This document shows, in pieces, positions 7,412 through 16,041 of a DNA stretch of 21,012 nucleotides. The DNA lies in NCBI GenBank assembly GCA_030152145.1, contig JASLIL010000034.1, positions 1 through 21,012 of the forward strand, written 5' to 3'. The notes below the pieces were generated by a model, which was not told the DNA's origin, searched no databases, and saw only the letters and a list, made by a program, of their open reading frames with translations. A program made the translations under genes and the position numbers. Position 1 is the first letter of the stretch, and each line of letters opens with the position of its first letter. Source of the stretch: Tissierellales bacterium (GTDB lineage: Bacteria > Bacillota > Clostridia > Tissierellales > JASKZW01).

Positions 7412-8347
7412 ATGGATTTGAATTTTGAACATATACCTGTGCTATTAGATGAGACAATAAAGGGTTTAGATATAAAGGAAGATGGAATATATATAGATGG
7501 GACATTAGGTGGTGGTGGTCACTCAAAGGAAATACTAAAGAGACTGACTACAGGTAAACTCATAGGTATAGATCAAGACACTAATGCCTTTAAAAAGGCA
7601 GAGGAAGTTTTAAGGGACTATAAGGATAATTTAATTTTGGTTCATAATAACTATGTTAATATACCCAGTGTCTTAGATAAATTGGGTATAGATAAGGTTG
7701 ATGGTGTTCTCTTGGATATAGGGGTATCTTCCCACCAGTTGGATGAGGGAGAAAGGGGTTTTTCCTACCATCAGGATGCAGCCCTGGATATGAGAATGAA
7801 TAGAGAACAGGAACTGTCAGCTTGGCAGGTAGTAAATCAGTATCCAGAAAGGAATCTAGAGGATATTATATTTAACTATGGAGAGGAACGCTGGGCCAAG
7901 AGAATAGCTGAATTTATAGTGAAAGAAAGAAAGGAAAAGCCCATAGACACAACCTTGGACTTGGTAGATGTTATAAAGAAGGCAATTCCTAAAAAAGCCA
8001 GAGAAGGTTCCCATCCAGGAAAGAAAACCTTTCAGGCTATAAGAATAGAAGTAAACTCAGAGTTAGATGTTTTGAAAAACAGCATACCTAAAATAGTGGA
8101 AAGATAAAATAGAGGGGGACGCCTGGCTATTATAACCTTCCATTCACTGGAAGATAGGATAGTTAAGGAGGAGTTTAAGTATTTAAATAAGGAGTGCATA
8201 TGCCCTAAGTAAATTCCAATATGTGTATGTGATAAGAAGAGGGAAGTTAAGATTGTAACCAGAAAGCCAATAGGGCCTTCTGAAGAGGAACTTAAATTAA
8301 ATCAAAGAGCGAGAAGCTCTAAGTTGAGGGTAGTTGAAAAAATTTAG
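7412..8347 (+). pseudogene. rsmH: 16S rRNA m4C1402 methyltransferase RsmH (MraW), two in-frame stops
   Basis: RsmH methylates N4 of C1402 in the 16S decoding centre using SAM. One frame runs 311 codons from ATG 7412 (AAGGAAAG at 7398-7405) to TAG 8345-8347, the expected family length. The N-terminal part has HIPVLLDE, the SAM-binding GTLGGGGHS, DIGVSSHQLDEGERGFSY and TFQAIRIEVN. The frame is broken by TAA at codon 232 (8105-8107) and TAA at codon 267 (8210-8212). No frameshift is needed: after the first stop the same frame reads GGRLAIITFHSLEDRIVK, and after the second IPICVC and RKPIGPSEEEL. Family comparison suggests Leu at the first stop (TTA to TAA) and Glu at the second (GAA to TAA), each one base change. 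A product ending at codon 231 would lack the FHSLEDR core and the C-terminal part and is probably inactive. Alternatives are sequence errors or read-through. A second, intact copy elsewhere cannot be excluded. Confidence 0.88.
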
Positions 8348-8361
8348 GGGGAGGGGTTATA

Positions 8362-8826
8362 TTGTTAGCTAAGAAGAAGTTGGATTATACATATCCCAGT
8401 CAAGATGACTTTAGAGAACAAAAACAACCTAAGACTGCTAAAAGAAAAGTAAAGAAGCTTAAGAAAAAACAAGCCTTTAGACTAAATAAAGAGACAAAAA
8501 TTATAGCTAGTATTGCTTTGACCTTTATGCTGGCTGTAACAGTACTTTATAGTCATACAAGTGTTGCAGCACTTAAAATGGATATCAGTAAGCTTGAGGG
8601 GGAAAAGATTGAGCTAGAAAATCAAAAAGAGTATCTTTTGGCCAATCTTGAAGAGATTAAAAGCACTTCTGATATAGAGGAAAAGGCTATAGTTAGTCTA
8701 GGTATGGATTATCCTAAAGAGGGACAAGTAGTTTATATTGATCTGGAAGACAAGACAAGCGAGAAGGTAGCAACTTCTAAAAATCCTATAAAAATGATAG
8801 TCAGTTCAGTACTAGGATTATTCTAG
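8362..8826 (+). CDS. ftsL: FtsL-like bitopic cell-division protein
   Basis: A 154-residue protein with the FtsL layout. A very basic cytoplasmic tail (KRKVKKLKKK at 27-36) is followed by one membrane segment (about 47-65). Next come a coiled coil outside the membrane (about 70-102) and a family-like LGMDYPKEGQVVYI segment (113-125). The C-terminus has a second mildly hydrophobic stretch (142-154), which is unusual for the family. FtsL works with DivIC/FtsB and FtsQ to activate the septal FtsW-PBP pair. The start is TTG at 8362; GGGGGAGGGG (8347-8356) just upstream supports it, and no closer ATG exists. It lies 14 bases after the rsmH end and 12 before the PBP gene, the standard dcw order. FtsL sequences diverge greatly, so the call rests on topology and position. 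Confidence 0.8.
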   Translation: MLAKKKLDYTYPSQDDFREQKQPKTAKRKVKKLKKKQAFRLNKETKIIASIALTFMLAVTVLYSHTSVAALKMDISKLEGEKIELENQKEYLLANLEEIKSTSDIEEKAIVSLGMDYPKEGQVVYIDLEDKTSEKVATSKNPIKMIVSSVLGLF

Positions 8827-8838
8827 GAGGTGTAGGAT

Positions 8839-11022
8839 TTGGGAAAACCTAAAAAAAGACCTAAGAGGAAAAGTCAGTATAAGAAATCTGTAGATAGGTT
8901 GGCACTTCTATTTTTTGTAGTTTTACTGGGAATGTTTTTGCTTAGTGCAAGATTGGCACAACTGCAAATACTTAAACATGATGAGTACACTAAGATGGCC
9001 TTGGACCAGTGGACTAAGGGAATAGAAATCAAACCTAAAAGAGGGGTTATATACGACAGGACAGGCAAAAAGCTTGCCATATCTGTTAACTCCTATACCT
9101 TATGGGCTAATCCCAATGATATCAAAGACAAAAAGAAAACAGCTAAGGAGCTTTCAAAGATACTTAAGGAACCAGAGAAGGGTATACTGGAAAAATTAGA
9201 ATCAGGTAAGACTTCTGTTAAGATCAAACAATGGTTGGAACAGGAGGAAGCCAAGGCTGTAGAAGGCTTAAATGAAATAGGGCTTCAGCTAGCAGATGCT
9301 AGCAAGAGGTATTATCCTAATGAAGGCTTTGCAAGCTATATTTTAGGTTTCACCAATATAGACAATGTGGGCTTAAATGGAATAGAAAAAACCTATAATG
9401 AATATTTGGCAGGGGAACCTGGTAAAGCTATTAAGATCAAGGATGGAAAAGGTAAGCCCATGCCTTATGGTTCTGAAAAAATATATGATTCTAAGGATGG
9501 CTATAGCATAGAATTGACCTTAGACCAGGCCATACAGGAAATTGCAGAAAATGCAGCTAAAAAAGCTATGGCAGAAACTAAGGCTAAAAACATATCAATA
9601 CTAATAACAGATCCTAATACAGGAGATATCTTAGCCCTGGCCAATAGCCCATCCTACAATCCTAATGATCCGAGGACACCCTTGGATCCAGCGGTTAAAA
9701 GAGAGTGGGATAAGTTAAAGCAGAAAGAACTGCAGCAGGAATGGTATAATATGTGGAGGAACTATGCCATATCTGACGCCTATGAACCAGGATCTACCTT
9801 TAAAACAATAATAGCAGCAGCGGCTATAGAGGAAAATGTAGCAAATCCTGACAGTCATTTCTATTGTTCAGGATTTGTAGAGGGAACACCACTTAAGTGT
9901 TCAAGATGGTATAATCCTCACAGGGATGTAAACCTAAGAGATGGTTTAGCGGCTTCCTGTAATATTGTCTTTGTTGATTTGGGAAGAAAACTTGGAAAAG
10001 ACAAGACTTTAAAGTATATAAAGGCCTTTGGCTTTGGAGAGAAAACAGATATAGAGCTTTTAGGAGAACAGGCAGGTATTATACCTGTGTCAGCAGACGC
10101 AATTAGGGATATAAATTTAGCTACCATATCTTATGGTCATGGAGTAGCAGTAACTCCAATTCAGCTTATAAATGCTGTGTCTGCCCTTGGTAATGGAGGT
10201 AAGCTTATGATTCCAAGGCTGGTGTCTAAGGTTACAGATTCAAAGGGCAAACTTGTTATAGAGAATCAGCCGGAAGTTAAAAGGCAGGTTATATCTAAGG
10301 CAACTTCAGATATAATGATGGATATGATGGCAGATGTAGTTTCAAGTGGTACTGGTGGTAGTGCCTATGTTCCAGGCTATAGGGTGGCAGGTAAGACAGG
10401 AACTGCTCAGAAAATAATAGATGGTTCCTACGCACCAGGTAAGTATATAGGATCTTTTGTGGCTGTAGCACCAGCAGATGACCCTAAGCTATCTATTCTA
10501 GTTATAGTAGATGAGCCAGAGGGTGTTTACTATGGCGGTAGTACAGCAGCACCTGTTGCAGGTGAAATTATAGAAAAATCCTTGAAATACATGAATATTG
10601 AGCCTAAGTTTACTGAGGCTGAAAAAAAGCGTTTTAAAGATTTAAACTTAATACCTAATGTTAAGGGCATGAGTGTTAAAGAGGCTGGAGAGCAACTGGT
10701 TAATGCTGGATTTAAATATACAGTAGACTCAGATGAACTAGATTTAAATTCAAAGATAACAGAACAGTATCCAGAAGCTGGAACCGAGTCAAGTAGAGGT
10801 GCAATAGTGGATTTATATGTAGATAATTTAAAGTCAGAGACCAAGGTTCAAGTCCCTAATCTTATGGGGAAAACCCAGGATCAAGTTAAGAAAGCTTTAG
10901 AGGATCTGGGTTTGAAGTATCAGTTTGAAGGAGAGGGAAAAGCTGTGGAACAAAGTCCTTCTGCTGGAAGTCAGGTTAGTATAAAATCCAGTATTAAGGT
11001 TAAGTTTGAAACTGAAGATTAA
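8839..11022 (+). CDS. Class B penicillin-binding protein with two PASTA domains (FtsI/SpoVD type)
   Basis: Septal peptidoglycan transpeptidase of 727 residues. It has a basic cytoplasmic tail, one membrane anchor (about 21-43), and a dimerisation/pedestal domain starting at RGVIYDRTGKKLA. The transpeptidase domain carries all three active-site motifs: STFK (Ser319, Lys322), SCN (Ser373-Asn375) and KTG (519-521). Two C-terminal PASTA domains follow, at about 604-665 and 670-727. The TTG start at 8839 is well fixed by AGGAGGTG at 8825-8832, six bases away. It should crosslink glycan made by the SEDS protein encoded downstream. B. subtilis has a vegetative PBP2B with two PASTA domains and a sporulation SpoVD with one. 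Domain count thus leans to a vegetative FtsI, but in clostridia this locus is often annotated spoVD, so I leave the symbol open. A hairpin terminator follows. Confidence 0.93.
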   Translation: MGKPKKRPKRKSQYKKSVDRLALLFFVVLLGMFLLSARLAQLQILKHDEYTKMALDQWTKGIEIKPKRGVIYDRTGKKLAISVNSYTLWANPNDIKDKKKTAKELSKILKEPEKGILEKLESGKTSVKIKQWLEQEEAKAVEGLNEIGLQLADASKRYYPNEGFASYILGFTNIDNVGLNGIEKTYNEYLAGEPGKAIKIKDGKGKPMPYGSEKIYDSKDGYSIELTLDQAIQEIAENAAKKAMAETKAKNISILITDPNTGDILALANSPSYNPNDPRTPLDPAVKREWDKLKQKELQQEWYNMWRNYAISDAYEPGSTFKTIIAAAAIEENVANPDSHFYCSGFVEGTPLKCSRWYNPHRDVNLRDGLAASCNIVFVDLGRKLGKDKTLKYIKAFGFGEKTDIELLGEQAGIIPVSADAIRDINLATISYGHGVAVTPIQLINAVSALGNGGKLMIPRLVSKVTDSKGKLVIENQPEVKRQVISKATSDIMMDMMADVVSSGTGGSAYVPGYRVAGKTGTAQKIIDGSYAPGKYIGSFVAVAPADDPKLSILVIVDEPEGVYYGGSTAAPVAGEIIEKSLKYMNIEPKFTEAEKKRFKDLNLIPNVKGMSVKEAGEQLVNAGFKYTVDSDELDLNSKITEQYPEAGTESSRGAIVDLYVDNLKSETKVQVPNLMGKTQDQVKKALEDLGLKYQFEGEGKAVEQSPSAGSQVSIKSSIKVKFETED

Positions 11023-11029
11023 TTTAAAT

Positions 11030-11059
11030 AAGGCGACTTTTAAAAAAAAGTTGCCTTTT
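11030..11059 (+). terminator. Terminator-like hairpin between the PBP gene and murE
   Basis: A twelve-pair stem (11030-11041 with 11046-11057, one G-U pair) has an AAAA loop, and the right arm runs into TTTT (11056-11059). The T run is short, so termination may be partial. It lies in the 70-base gap inside the dcw run and may split it into two transcription units. Confidence 0.6.
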
Positions 11060-11092
11060 AACTGTTTAAATATGATATAGGTGGTGGATTAA

Positions 11093-12562
11093 GTGTTACT
11101 AGGAAAATTAATAGAGGGTGTTGATTATTTAGAATTTGAAGGAGATTTAGATCTGGATATAAGGGGGCTAACCTATGACTCCAGAGAGGTGGAAGAAGGG
11201 TTTTTATTTGTAGCCATAGATGGATTTACCAATGACGGCCATGACTACATAGAGAGGGCAGTGGAAAAAGGAGCTAAGGCTATTGTAGCCACAAAGAATT
11301 GGGAAAAAGCAGAAGGAGTTTCTTCTATAAAGGTTAGAGAGGGAAGAAGGGCCCTGGCTATCTTATCAAGCAATTACTTTGAAAACCCATCAGAAGATCT
11401 TGGCCTAGTAGGAATTACTGGGACCAATGGTAAGACATCTATTACTTACATGTTAAAAAATATAATGGAAGAAAACAATAAGAAGATAGGCCTTATAGGT
11501 ACTATGGGGTCTATAATCAATGGAGAGAAGTTAGACAATAAAAATACCACACCTGAGTCGTATGAATTGCAAAGGCAGATAAGCCAGATGGCAAGATCTA
11601 AGACTGACTACTGTTTTATGGAAGTTTCCTCTCATTCATTGGATCTACATAGGGTAGATGGCCTGGACTTTGAAGTTGGTGTCTTTACAAATTTAACTGA
11701 GGATCACTTGGATTTTCACTTGAATATGGAGAATTACTTTAAGAGTAAGAAGCAGTTTTTCTATATGACAAGGGGAGTTAATATTATAAATGCTGATGAT
11801 GACTATGGCAGAAGGATAATAGAAGAGACAAGGGACTTGGATATAGAAAGTATAAGTTATGGTTTAGATCCTAGTTGTGACCTGTATGCCAGTGACCTAG
11901 ACATACATCATAGAGGGCTTAGTTTTAGAATAAACTATAGGGGAGACTCTGTAGTGGTAAATATGAAGTTGGTAGGCGAGTTTAATGTCTACAACAGTCT
12001 GGCTGCTGCTGGAGTAGCCCTATACTATGGATTTAGCCTAGAGGAGATTAAGAAAGGATTAGAGTCTATAGAAGGTATAGAAGGTAGGTTCCAGCTTTTG
12101 GATCTAGATGAGGACTTTTCTGTAATTATAGATTTTGCCCATACACCTGATAGCTTAGAGCAGGTCCTAAAAACCTTAGATGACTTTACTCTTGGAAGAA
12201 AGATTCTTATTTTTGGGGCTGGAGGCAATAGGGATAAGCTCAAGAGACCTATAATGGGTAGAACTGCTGGAGAAAATGCAGATTTCTCTATAGTTACTTC
12301 TGATAACCCTCGCTATGAAGATCCGGATTTGATAATAGAGGATATACTAGTGGGGCTTAGGGAGGTAAGTTCAGACTATATAGCCATAAGAGATAGAAAA
12401 GAAGCTATAGAACATGGTCTTAGAATAGCTAAAAAAGGTGATACAATATTGCTTGCAGGTAAGGGACATGAGGCCTATACTATTATAGGTGATGAAGTTA
12501 TACCCTTTAATGAGAAGGAAATAGTTTTAGAATTAATAGAAAAATTAAGGAGAGAAAGATAA
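11093..12562 (+). CDS. murE: UDP-MurNAc-tripeptide synthetase MurE
   Basis: Adds the third amino acid to UDP-MurNAc-L-Ala-D-Glu in the cytoplasm, using ATP. Of 489 residues, the P-loop GITGTNGKTS spans 107-116. A YELQ/EVSSHSLDLHRV region and the EDHLDFH segment follow, then a likely carbamylated-lysine region (ENYFKSKKQFF). The C-terminal domain has DFAHTPDSLEQVL and GAGGNRDKLKRP. The specificity motif is DNPR (404-407), the form linked to meso-diaminopimelate, so a DAP-type peptidoglycan is predicted; some exceptions are known, so this is inference. The start is GTG at 11093, with AGGTGGTGG (11080-11088) upstream. Its stop overlaps the mraY ATG by one base. murF, which often lies between these two genes, is absent. 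Confidence 0.96.
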   Translation: MLLGKLIEGVDYLEFEGDLDLDIRGLTYDSREVEEGFLFVAIDGFTNDGHDYIERAVEKGAKAIVATKNWEKAEGVSSIKVREGRRALAILSSNYFENPSEDLGLVGITGTNGKTSITYMLKNIMEENNKKIGLIGTMGSIINGEKLDNKNTTPESYELQRQISQMARSKTDYCFMEVSSHSLDLHRVDGLDFEVGVFTNLTEDHLDFHLNMENYFKSKKQFFYMTRGVNIINADDDYGRRIIEETRDLDIESISYGLDPSCDLYASDLDIHHRGLSFRINYRGDSVVVNMKLVGEFNVYNSLAAAGVALYYGFSLEEIKKGLESIEGIEGRFQLLDLDEDFSVIIDFAHTPDSLEQVLKTLDDFTLGRKILIFGAGGNRDKLKRPIMGRTAGENADFSIVTSDNPRYEDPDLIIEDILVGLREVSSDYIAIRDRKEAIEHGLRIAKKGDTILLAGKGHEAYTIIGDEVIPFNEKEIVLELIEKLRRER

Positions 12563-13524
12563 TGCTAGTTTATAAGAGAATATTTACCTATGGAATAATA
12601 TCATTTTTTCTAACCGTTTTATTGGGAAGGTGGATAATTCCTATAATAAGAAAAAAAGAAATTGGACAGAATGTTAGGGATGATGGACCAGAGACTCATT
12701 TATCCAAGTCAGGTACACCTACTATGGGAGGAATTATCATATATATAGCTCTTATAATCTGCTTGCTTATATCAAGAAGCTTTAATAGGGATGTATTTGC
12801 CATAATATTTGCCATAACTAGTTTTGGTTTAGTAGGCTTTGTAGATGACTACTTTAAAATAGTCAACAAAAGATCTCTAGGCCTAACAGCTATCCAAAAA
12901 TTAATTGGCCAATTTGCCTTTGCTATTATATTATTGGTATACAATCTAAAGGTTATTGGTAACTCAACTGAGATTCTAGTTCCCTTTACTAAAGGCTACT
13001 TGGATTTAGGAATTTTATATCTACCACTGATGGCTCTTGTTGTAGTGGGAACAGTTAATAGTGTTAACCTTACAGATGGATTAGATGGTCTAGCTTCAAG
13101 GGTAACTATGATAGTCCTAATGACTTTTGCTATTATGGCTTTTAAATTTAATAGGCCTGAAGTATCAATGATTGCAGCTATTTTAGCAGGTTCTTGCCTT
13201 GGATTCTTAATCTACAATGTATTTCCAGCAAGGATATTTATGGGAGATACAGGGTCTATGCTTCTAGGTGGAGCAGTGGCATCTATTGCCCTAGTCTTGA
13301 ATATAGCTCTTATAATACCTATTGTTGGCTTGATTTATTTTATAGAAGCCCTATCAGTTATAATTCAGGTAGGATCCTTTAAGATAAGAAAAAAAAGAGT
13401 GTTTTTAATGGCACCAATTCATCATCACTATGAGAAAAAGGGATTGCATGAAAATAGGATTGTAACTATATTTAGTAATATAACATTGATATTAGCGTTA
13501 ATTTCAATAATGAGTTTATTTTAA
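12562..13524 (+). CDS. mraY: Phospho-MurNAc-pentapeptide transferase MraY
   Basis: Integral membrane enzyme that moves phospho-MurNAc-pentapeptide from UDP to undecaprenyl phosphate, making lipid I. The 320 residues contain about ten hydrophobic segments. Family marks are GPETHLSKSGTPTMGG (42-57), the acidic pair in GFVDDYFKI (92-100), VNLTDGLDGLA, FMGDTGSM and the loop APIHHHYEKKG near the C-terminus. The start ATG shares its A with the murE stop (TAATG), a typical translational coupling, and AAGGAGAG lies upstream within murE. Spacing to murD is 21 bases. The gene looks intact. Confidence 0.97.
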   Translation: MLVYKRIFTYGIISFFLTVLLGRWIIPIIRKKEIGQNVRDDGPETHLSKSGTPTMGGIIIYIALIICLLISRSFNRDVFAIIFAITSFGLVGFVDDYFKIVNKRSLGLTAIQKLIGQFAFAIILLVYNLKVIGNSTEILVPFTKGYLDLGILYLPLMALVVVGTVNSVNLTDGLDGLASRVTMIVLMTFAIMAFKFNRPEVSMIAAILAGSCLGFLIYNVFPARIFMGDTGSMLLGGAVASIALVLNIALIIPIVGLIYFIEALSVIIQVGSFKIRKKRVFLMAPIHHHYEKKGLHENRIVTIFSNITLILALISIMSLF

Positions 13525-13545
13525 GGAAAGTAAGGTGTGCTTATA

Positions 13546-14889
13546 ATGAAGGAATATAAAAATATACTAGTATTAGGTTTAGGTATTAGTGGAGTTAGTA
13601 CAGCCAAGGCTTTAGATAGCTTGGGTTTAAAATTTTCAATATATGACGGCAAAAAAAAAGAAGACCTGTCAACTGATCTTTCAGAACTTGAGAACTTAGA
13701 ATTTAAGGGCTACTTTAATGAAGAACCAGGAGATTTAGGAAGCTTTGATCTAGCCATAAAGACACCAGGTATGCCCCTGGATCTAGAGATTATAGGTAAG
13801 TTGAAAGAGCTGGATATAGAGGTAATAAGTGACCTAGAATTTGCCTATAGATTGGGCCTAACTGATAATCTTATAGTTATAACAGGAACCAATGGCAAGA
13901 CGACTACAACAGCTCTAACAGGCGAGATATTCAAAGAGGCTTCTGAAGATGTTAGTGTTGTTGGAAATATAGGAGTAGGTATTCTTTGGGAGCTAGTAAA
14001 GGGAGATAGGGATAGGGTCTTTGTTATAGAGGCCAGTAGCTTTCAATTAGAGTCTACAAGATGTCTAAAACCTAAAATATCCGCTATTTTAAACATAAGT
14101 CCTGACCACTTAAACTGGCATGGTTCTTTTGAGAACTACTACCAAGCTAAGCTAAAAGCTTCTATAAACCAAGATGAGAAGGACTTTGTGGTTTTAAACT
14201 ATGGGGATCCATATTTAAATAAATTGCAGCTAGACTCTAAGATCCTATATTTTAGCATGAATGATATGCCTGAAAATGGATCCTGGTATGATGGTACCAG
14301 TCTTTATTTTGTTAAGGATAAGCTAAGGGAAAAGATAGTAGATAGGAAGGATATTCAGATAGTTGGGGATCATAATATAGAAAATATTTTGGCTGCCATA
14401 TCTATTTCCAAGGCCTATGGACTTTCAAATGATTTTATAAAAAGAGCTATTGAAAACTTTAAGGGAGTGCCTCATAGAATAGAGTATGTTGCTGAGGTTA
14501 GGGGAGTTAAATATTATAATGATTCTAAGGGAACCAATGTAGATGCTAGTATAAAGGCAATAGATGCTATTGGGAAGAATATAGTCTTGATAGCTGGTGG
14601 AAAGGATAAGGGTTCAGACTTTGATGAGTTTATTGAATCTTTTAAGGGAAGAGTAAAAGATTTAATCCTCTTGGGAGAAACAGGAGAGAAACTAAGGCAG
14701 ACAGCTTTAAACCATGGTTTTACAAATATACATATGGTAGATAATATGGAGGAAGCTGTTAGTAAGGGAGCTTTTATATCAAAAGAAGGAGATGTTGTAT
14801 TGTTATCTCCAGCCTGTGCATCCTGGGATATGTATCCTAGTTTTGAAGTAAGGGGAGACGACTTTAAAAGAAATGTTGAGAGCTTATAG
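13546..14889 (+). CDS. murD: UDP-MurNAc-L-alanine:D-glutamate ligase MurD
   Basis: Adds D-glutamate to UDP-MurNAc-L-Ala in the cytoplasm, the step before MurE. I chose ATG 13546 (start MKEYKNILVLGLGISG, 447 residues), eight bases after AAGGTG at 13532-13537. A GTG at 13537 with AAGGAAAG before it would add three residues and is a fair alternative. The N-terminal Rossmann-like GLGISG is at 11-16 and the ATP loop ITGTNGKTT at 112-120. Further on are SPDHLNWHGSFENYYQAK, YYNDSKGTNVDA and, near the end, LLSPACASWDMYPSFEVRG, all diagnostic for MurD. A run of nine A bases (13651-13659) sits in the coding sequence near the 5' end. Confidence 0.96.
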   Translation: MKEYKNILVLGLGISGVSTAKALDSLGLKFSIYDGKKKEDLSTDLSELENLEFKGYFNEEPGDLGSFDLAIKTPGMPLDLEIIGKLKELDIEVISDLEFAYRLGLTDNLIVITGTNGKTTTTALTGEIFKEASEDVSVVGNIGVGILWELVKGDRDRVFVIEASSFQLESTRCLKPKISAILNISPDHLNWHGSFENYYQAKLKASINQDEKDFVVLNYGDPYLNKLQLDSKILYFSMNDMPENGSWYDGTSLYFVKDKLREKIVDRKDIQIVGDHNIENILAAISISKAYGLSNDFIKRAIENFKGVPHRIEYVAEVRGVKYYNDSKGTNVDASIKAIDAIGKNIVLIAGGKDKGSDFDEFIESFKGRVKDLILLGETGEKLRQTALNHGFTNIHMVDNMEEAVSKGAFISKEGDVVLLSPACASWDMYPSFEVRGDDFKRNVESL

Positions 14890-14907
14890 ATTAAAGGGGT
14901 GAGGGCT

Positions 14908-16032
14908 ATGGCTGAAAAAAAACAGGTTCCAGAAGGAAAGTATGATTTTACACTTCTTGCAGTAACCTTAATACTTGTATTGATTGGTATAGTAATGGTA
15001 TTTAGTTCTTCTTGGCCTCAGGCGGCTAAAAAATTTAATGATGGATACTATTTCTTTAAAAAACAATTAAAGTTTGGTATTTTGGGCTTGGTCTTAATGA
15101 TCTTGGCCATGGTACTACCCTATAACTTGTGGAAAAAACCAGCCTTTAGTAGGATTATATATATTGGATCGGTGGCTACAGGCTTCTTGATATTCACCAA
15201 GTATGGAGTTGAGAAGAATCATGCCAGAAGATGGGTTCAGATGGGAGCCTTGGGCTTTATGCCTTCAGACATTATAAAACTAGGCTCTATAATGTTTATG
15301 GCCTACTACCTAAGTGGGAAGAAAAACTTGGATAGGTTTTTTGCAGACCTGGTTCCAGGTCTTTCTATAATAGCCTTATCCTGTGGCTTAATATTCTTAC
15401 AAAAGGATATGTCCACTACTGTAACATTAGGACTGGCTTTAGTAGCCATGCTTTTTATAGCTGGAGCTAAGTATTCCCACCTGATTTTTGTAGGGAGTGC
15501 AGCTATTGGGCTCTTGTTTTCATCTATATATATATTTAAGGCAGAAGGTACAGGTTTTAGGCAGGAGAGAATGAAAACTTTCCTAAATCCCTTTGAGTAC
15601 AGAGATGCAGGGGGAATGCAGTTGGCCCAAGGACTTTTGGCCATTGCATCAGGAGGACTTTTTGGAGTAGGCCTAGGTCAGAGCAGGCAAAAATACTTCT
15701 ATATACCAGAGGTTCATAATGACTTTATTTTTGCTATAGTTGGTGAGGAATTAGGCTTGGTAGGAAGTCTATCCATTTTATTTTTATTTACTATTTTAAT
15801 TCACAGAGGAGTTACAATAGCATCTAAAACTAGGGATAGGTATGGAAGATATCTGGCAACTGGTATAACAGCTCTTTTTGCTGTCCAAAGTCTAATAAAT
15901 ATTGGAGTAGTAACTGGTCTAGGACCAACTACAGGTATTCCCTTACCACTAATAAGCTATGGGGGAACATCCCTTGTTATAAGTATGGTATCTATAGGTT
16001 TACTTTTAAGCATATCTAAATATGGAAGGTAG
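14908..16032 (+). CDS. SEDS-family glycan polymerase (FtsW/SpoVE)
   Basis: Peptidoglycan glycosyltransferase of the shape-elongation-division-sporulation family, acting with the class B PBP encoded upstream. The 374 residues form about ten membrane segments, the first at about 14-35. The catalytic-type aspartate is Asp272 in EVHNDFIFA, followed by VGEELGLVGS and the GPTTGIPLPLISYGGTS segment typical of FtsW/SpoVE. FRQERMKTFLNPF, before a long extracellular loop, is also conserved. I prefer ATG 14908 with AAAGGGGTG at 14893-14901; an in-frame GTG at 14899 overlaps that site. The position between murD and murG is the usual one for both ftsW and spoVE, and the sequence alone does not separate vegetative from sporulation roles. 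Confidence 0.94.
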   Translation: MAEKKQVPEGKYDFTLLAVTLILVLIGIVMVFSSSWPQAAKKFNDGYYFFKKQLKFGILGLVLMILAMVLPYNLWKKPAFSRIIYIGSVATGFLIFTKYGVEKNHARRWVQMGALGFMPSDIIKLGSIMFMAYYLSGKKNLDRFFADLVPGLSIIALSCGLIFLQKDMSTTVTLGLALVAMLFIAGAKYSHLIFVGSAAIGLLFSSIYIFKAEGTGFRQERMKTFLNPFEYRDAGGMQLAQGLLAIASGGLFGVGLGQSRQKYFYIPEVHNDFIFAIVGEELGLVGSLSILFLFTILIHRGVTIASKTRDRYGRYLATGITALFAVQSLINIGVVTGLGPTTGIPLPLISYGGTSLVISMVSIGLLLSISKYGR

Positions 16033-16041
16033 GAAAATGAA

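Noticed and set aside
8101..8215. A frameshift explanation for the rsmH break
   Set aside because: The same frame continues with correct RsmH residues after both stops, so no insertion or deletion is needed.
8120..8347. Separate gene for the RsmH C-terminal part, starting at CTG 8123 after the G-rich run 8114-8118
   Set aside because: The G run is simply the codons for the conserved GGR motif. CTG is a rare start, and the fragment would lack the SAM-binding loop.
7412..8347. Alternative genetic code with TAA as sense
   Set aside because: TAA terminates yebC, aroB, aroA, pduL, lgt, the PBP gene, murE and mraY at the normal protein ends.
13194..13382. 62-codon plus-strand open frame inside mraY
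   Set aside because: It is in another frame of a conserved membrane enzyme, and I see no family marks in its translation.
15306..15644. Minus-strand open frame of 112 codons opposite the SEDS gene
   Set aside because: It is antisense to a clear FtsW/SpoVE coding sequence, and I see no family marks in it.
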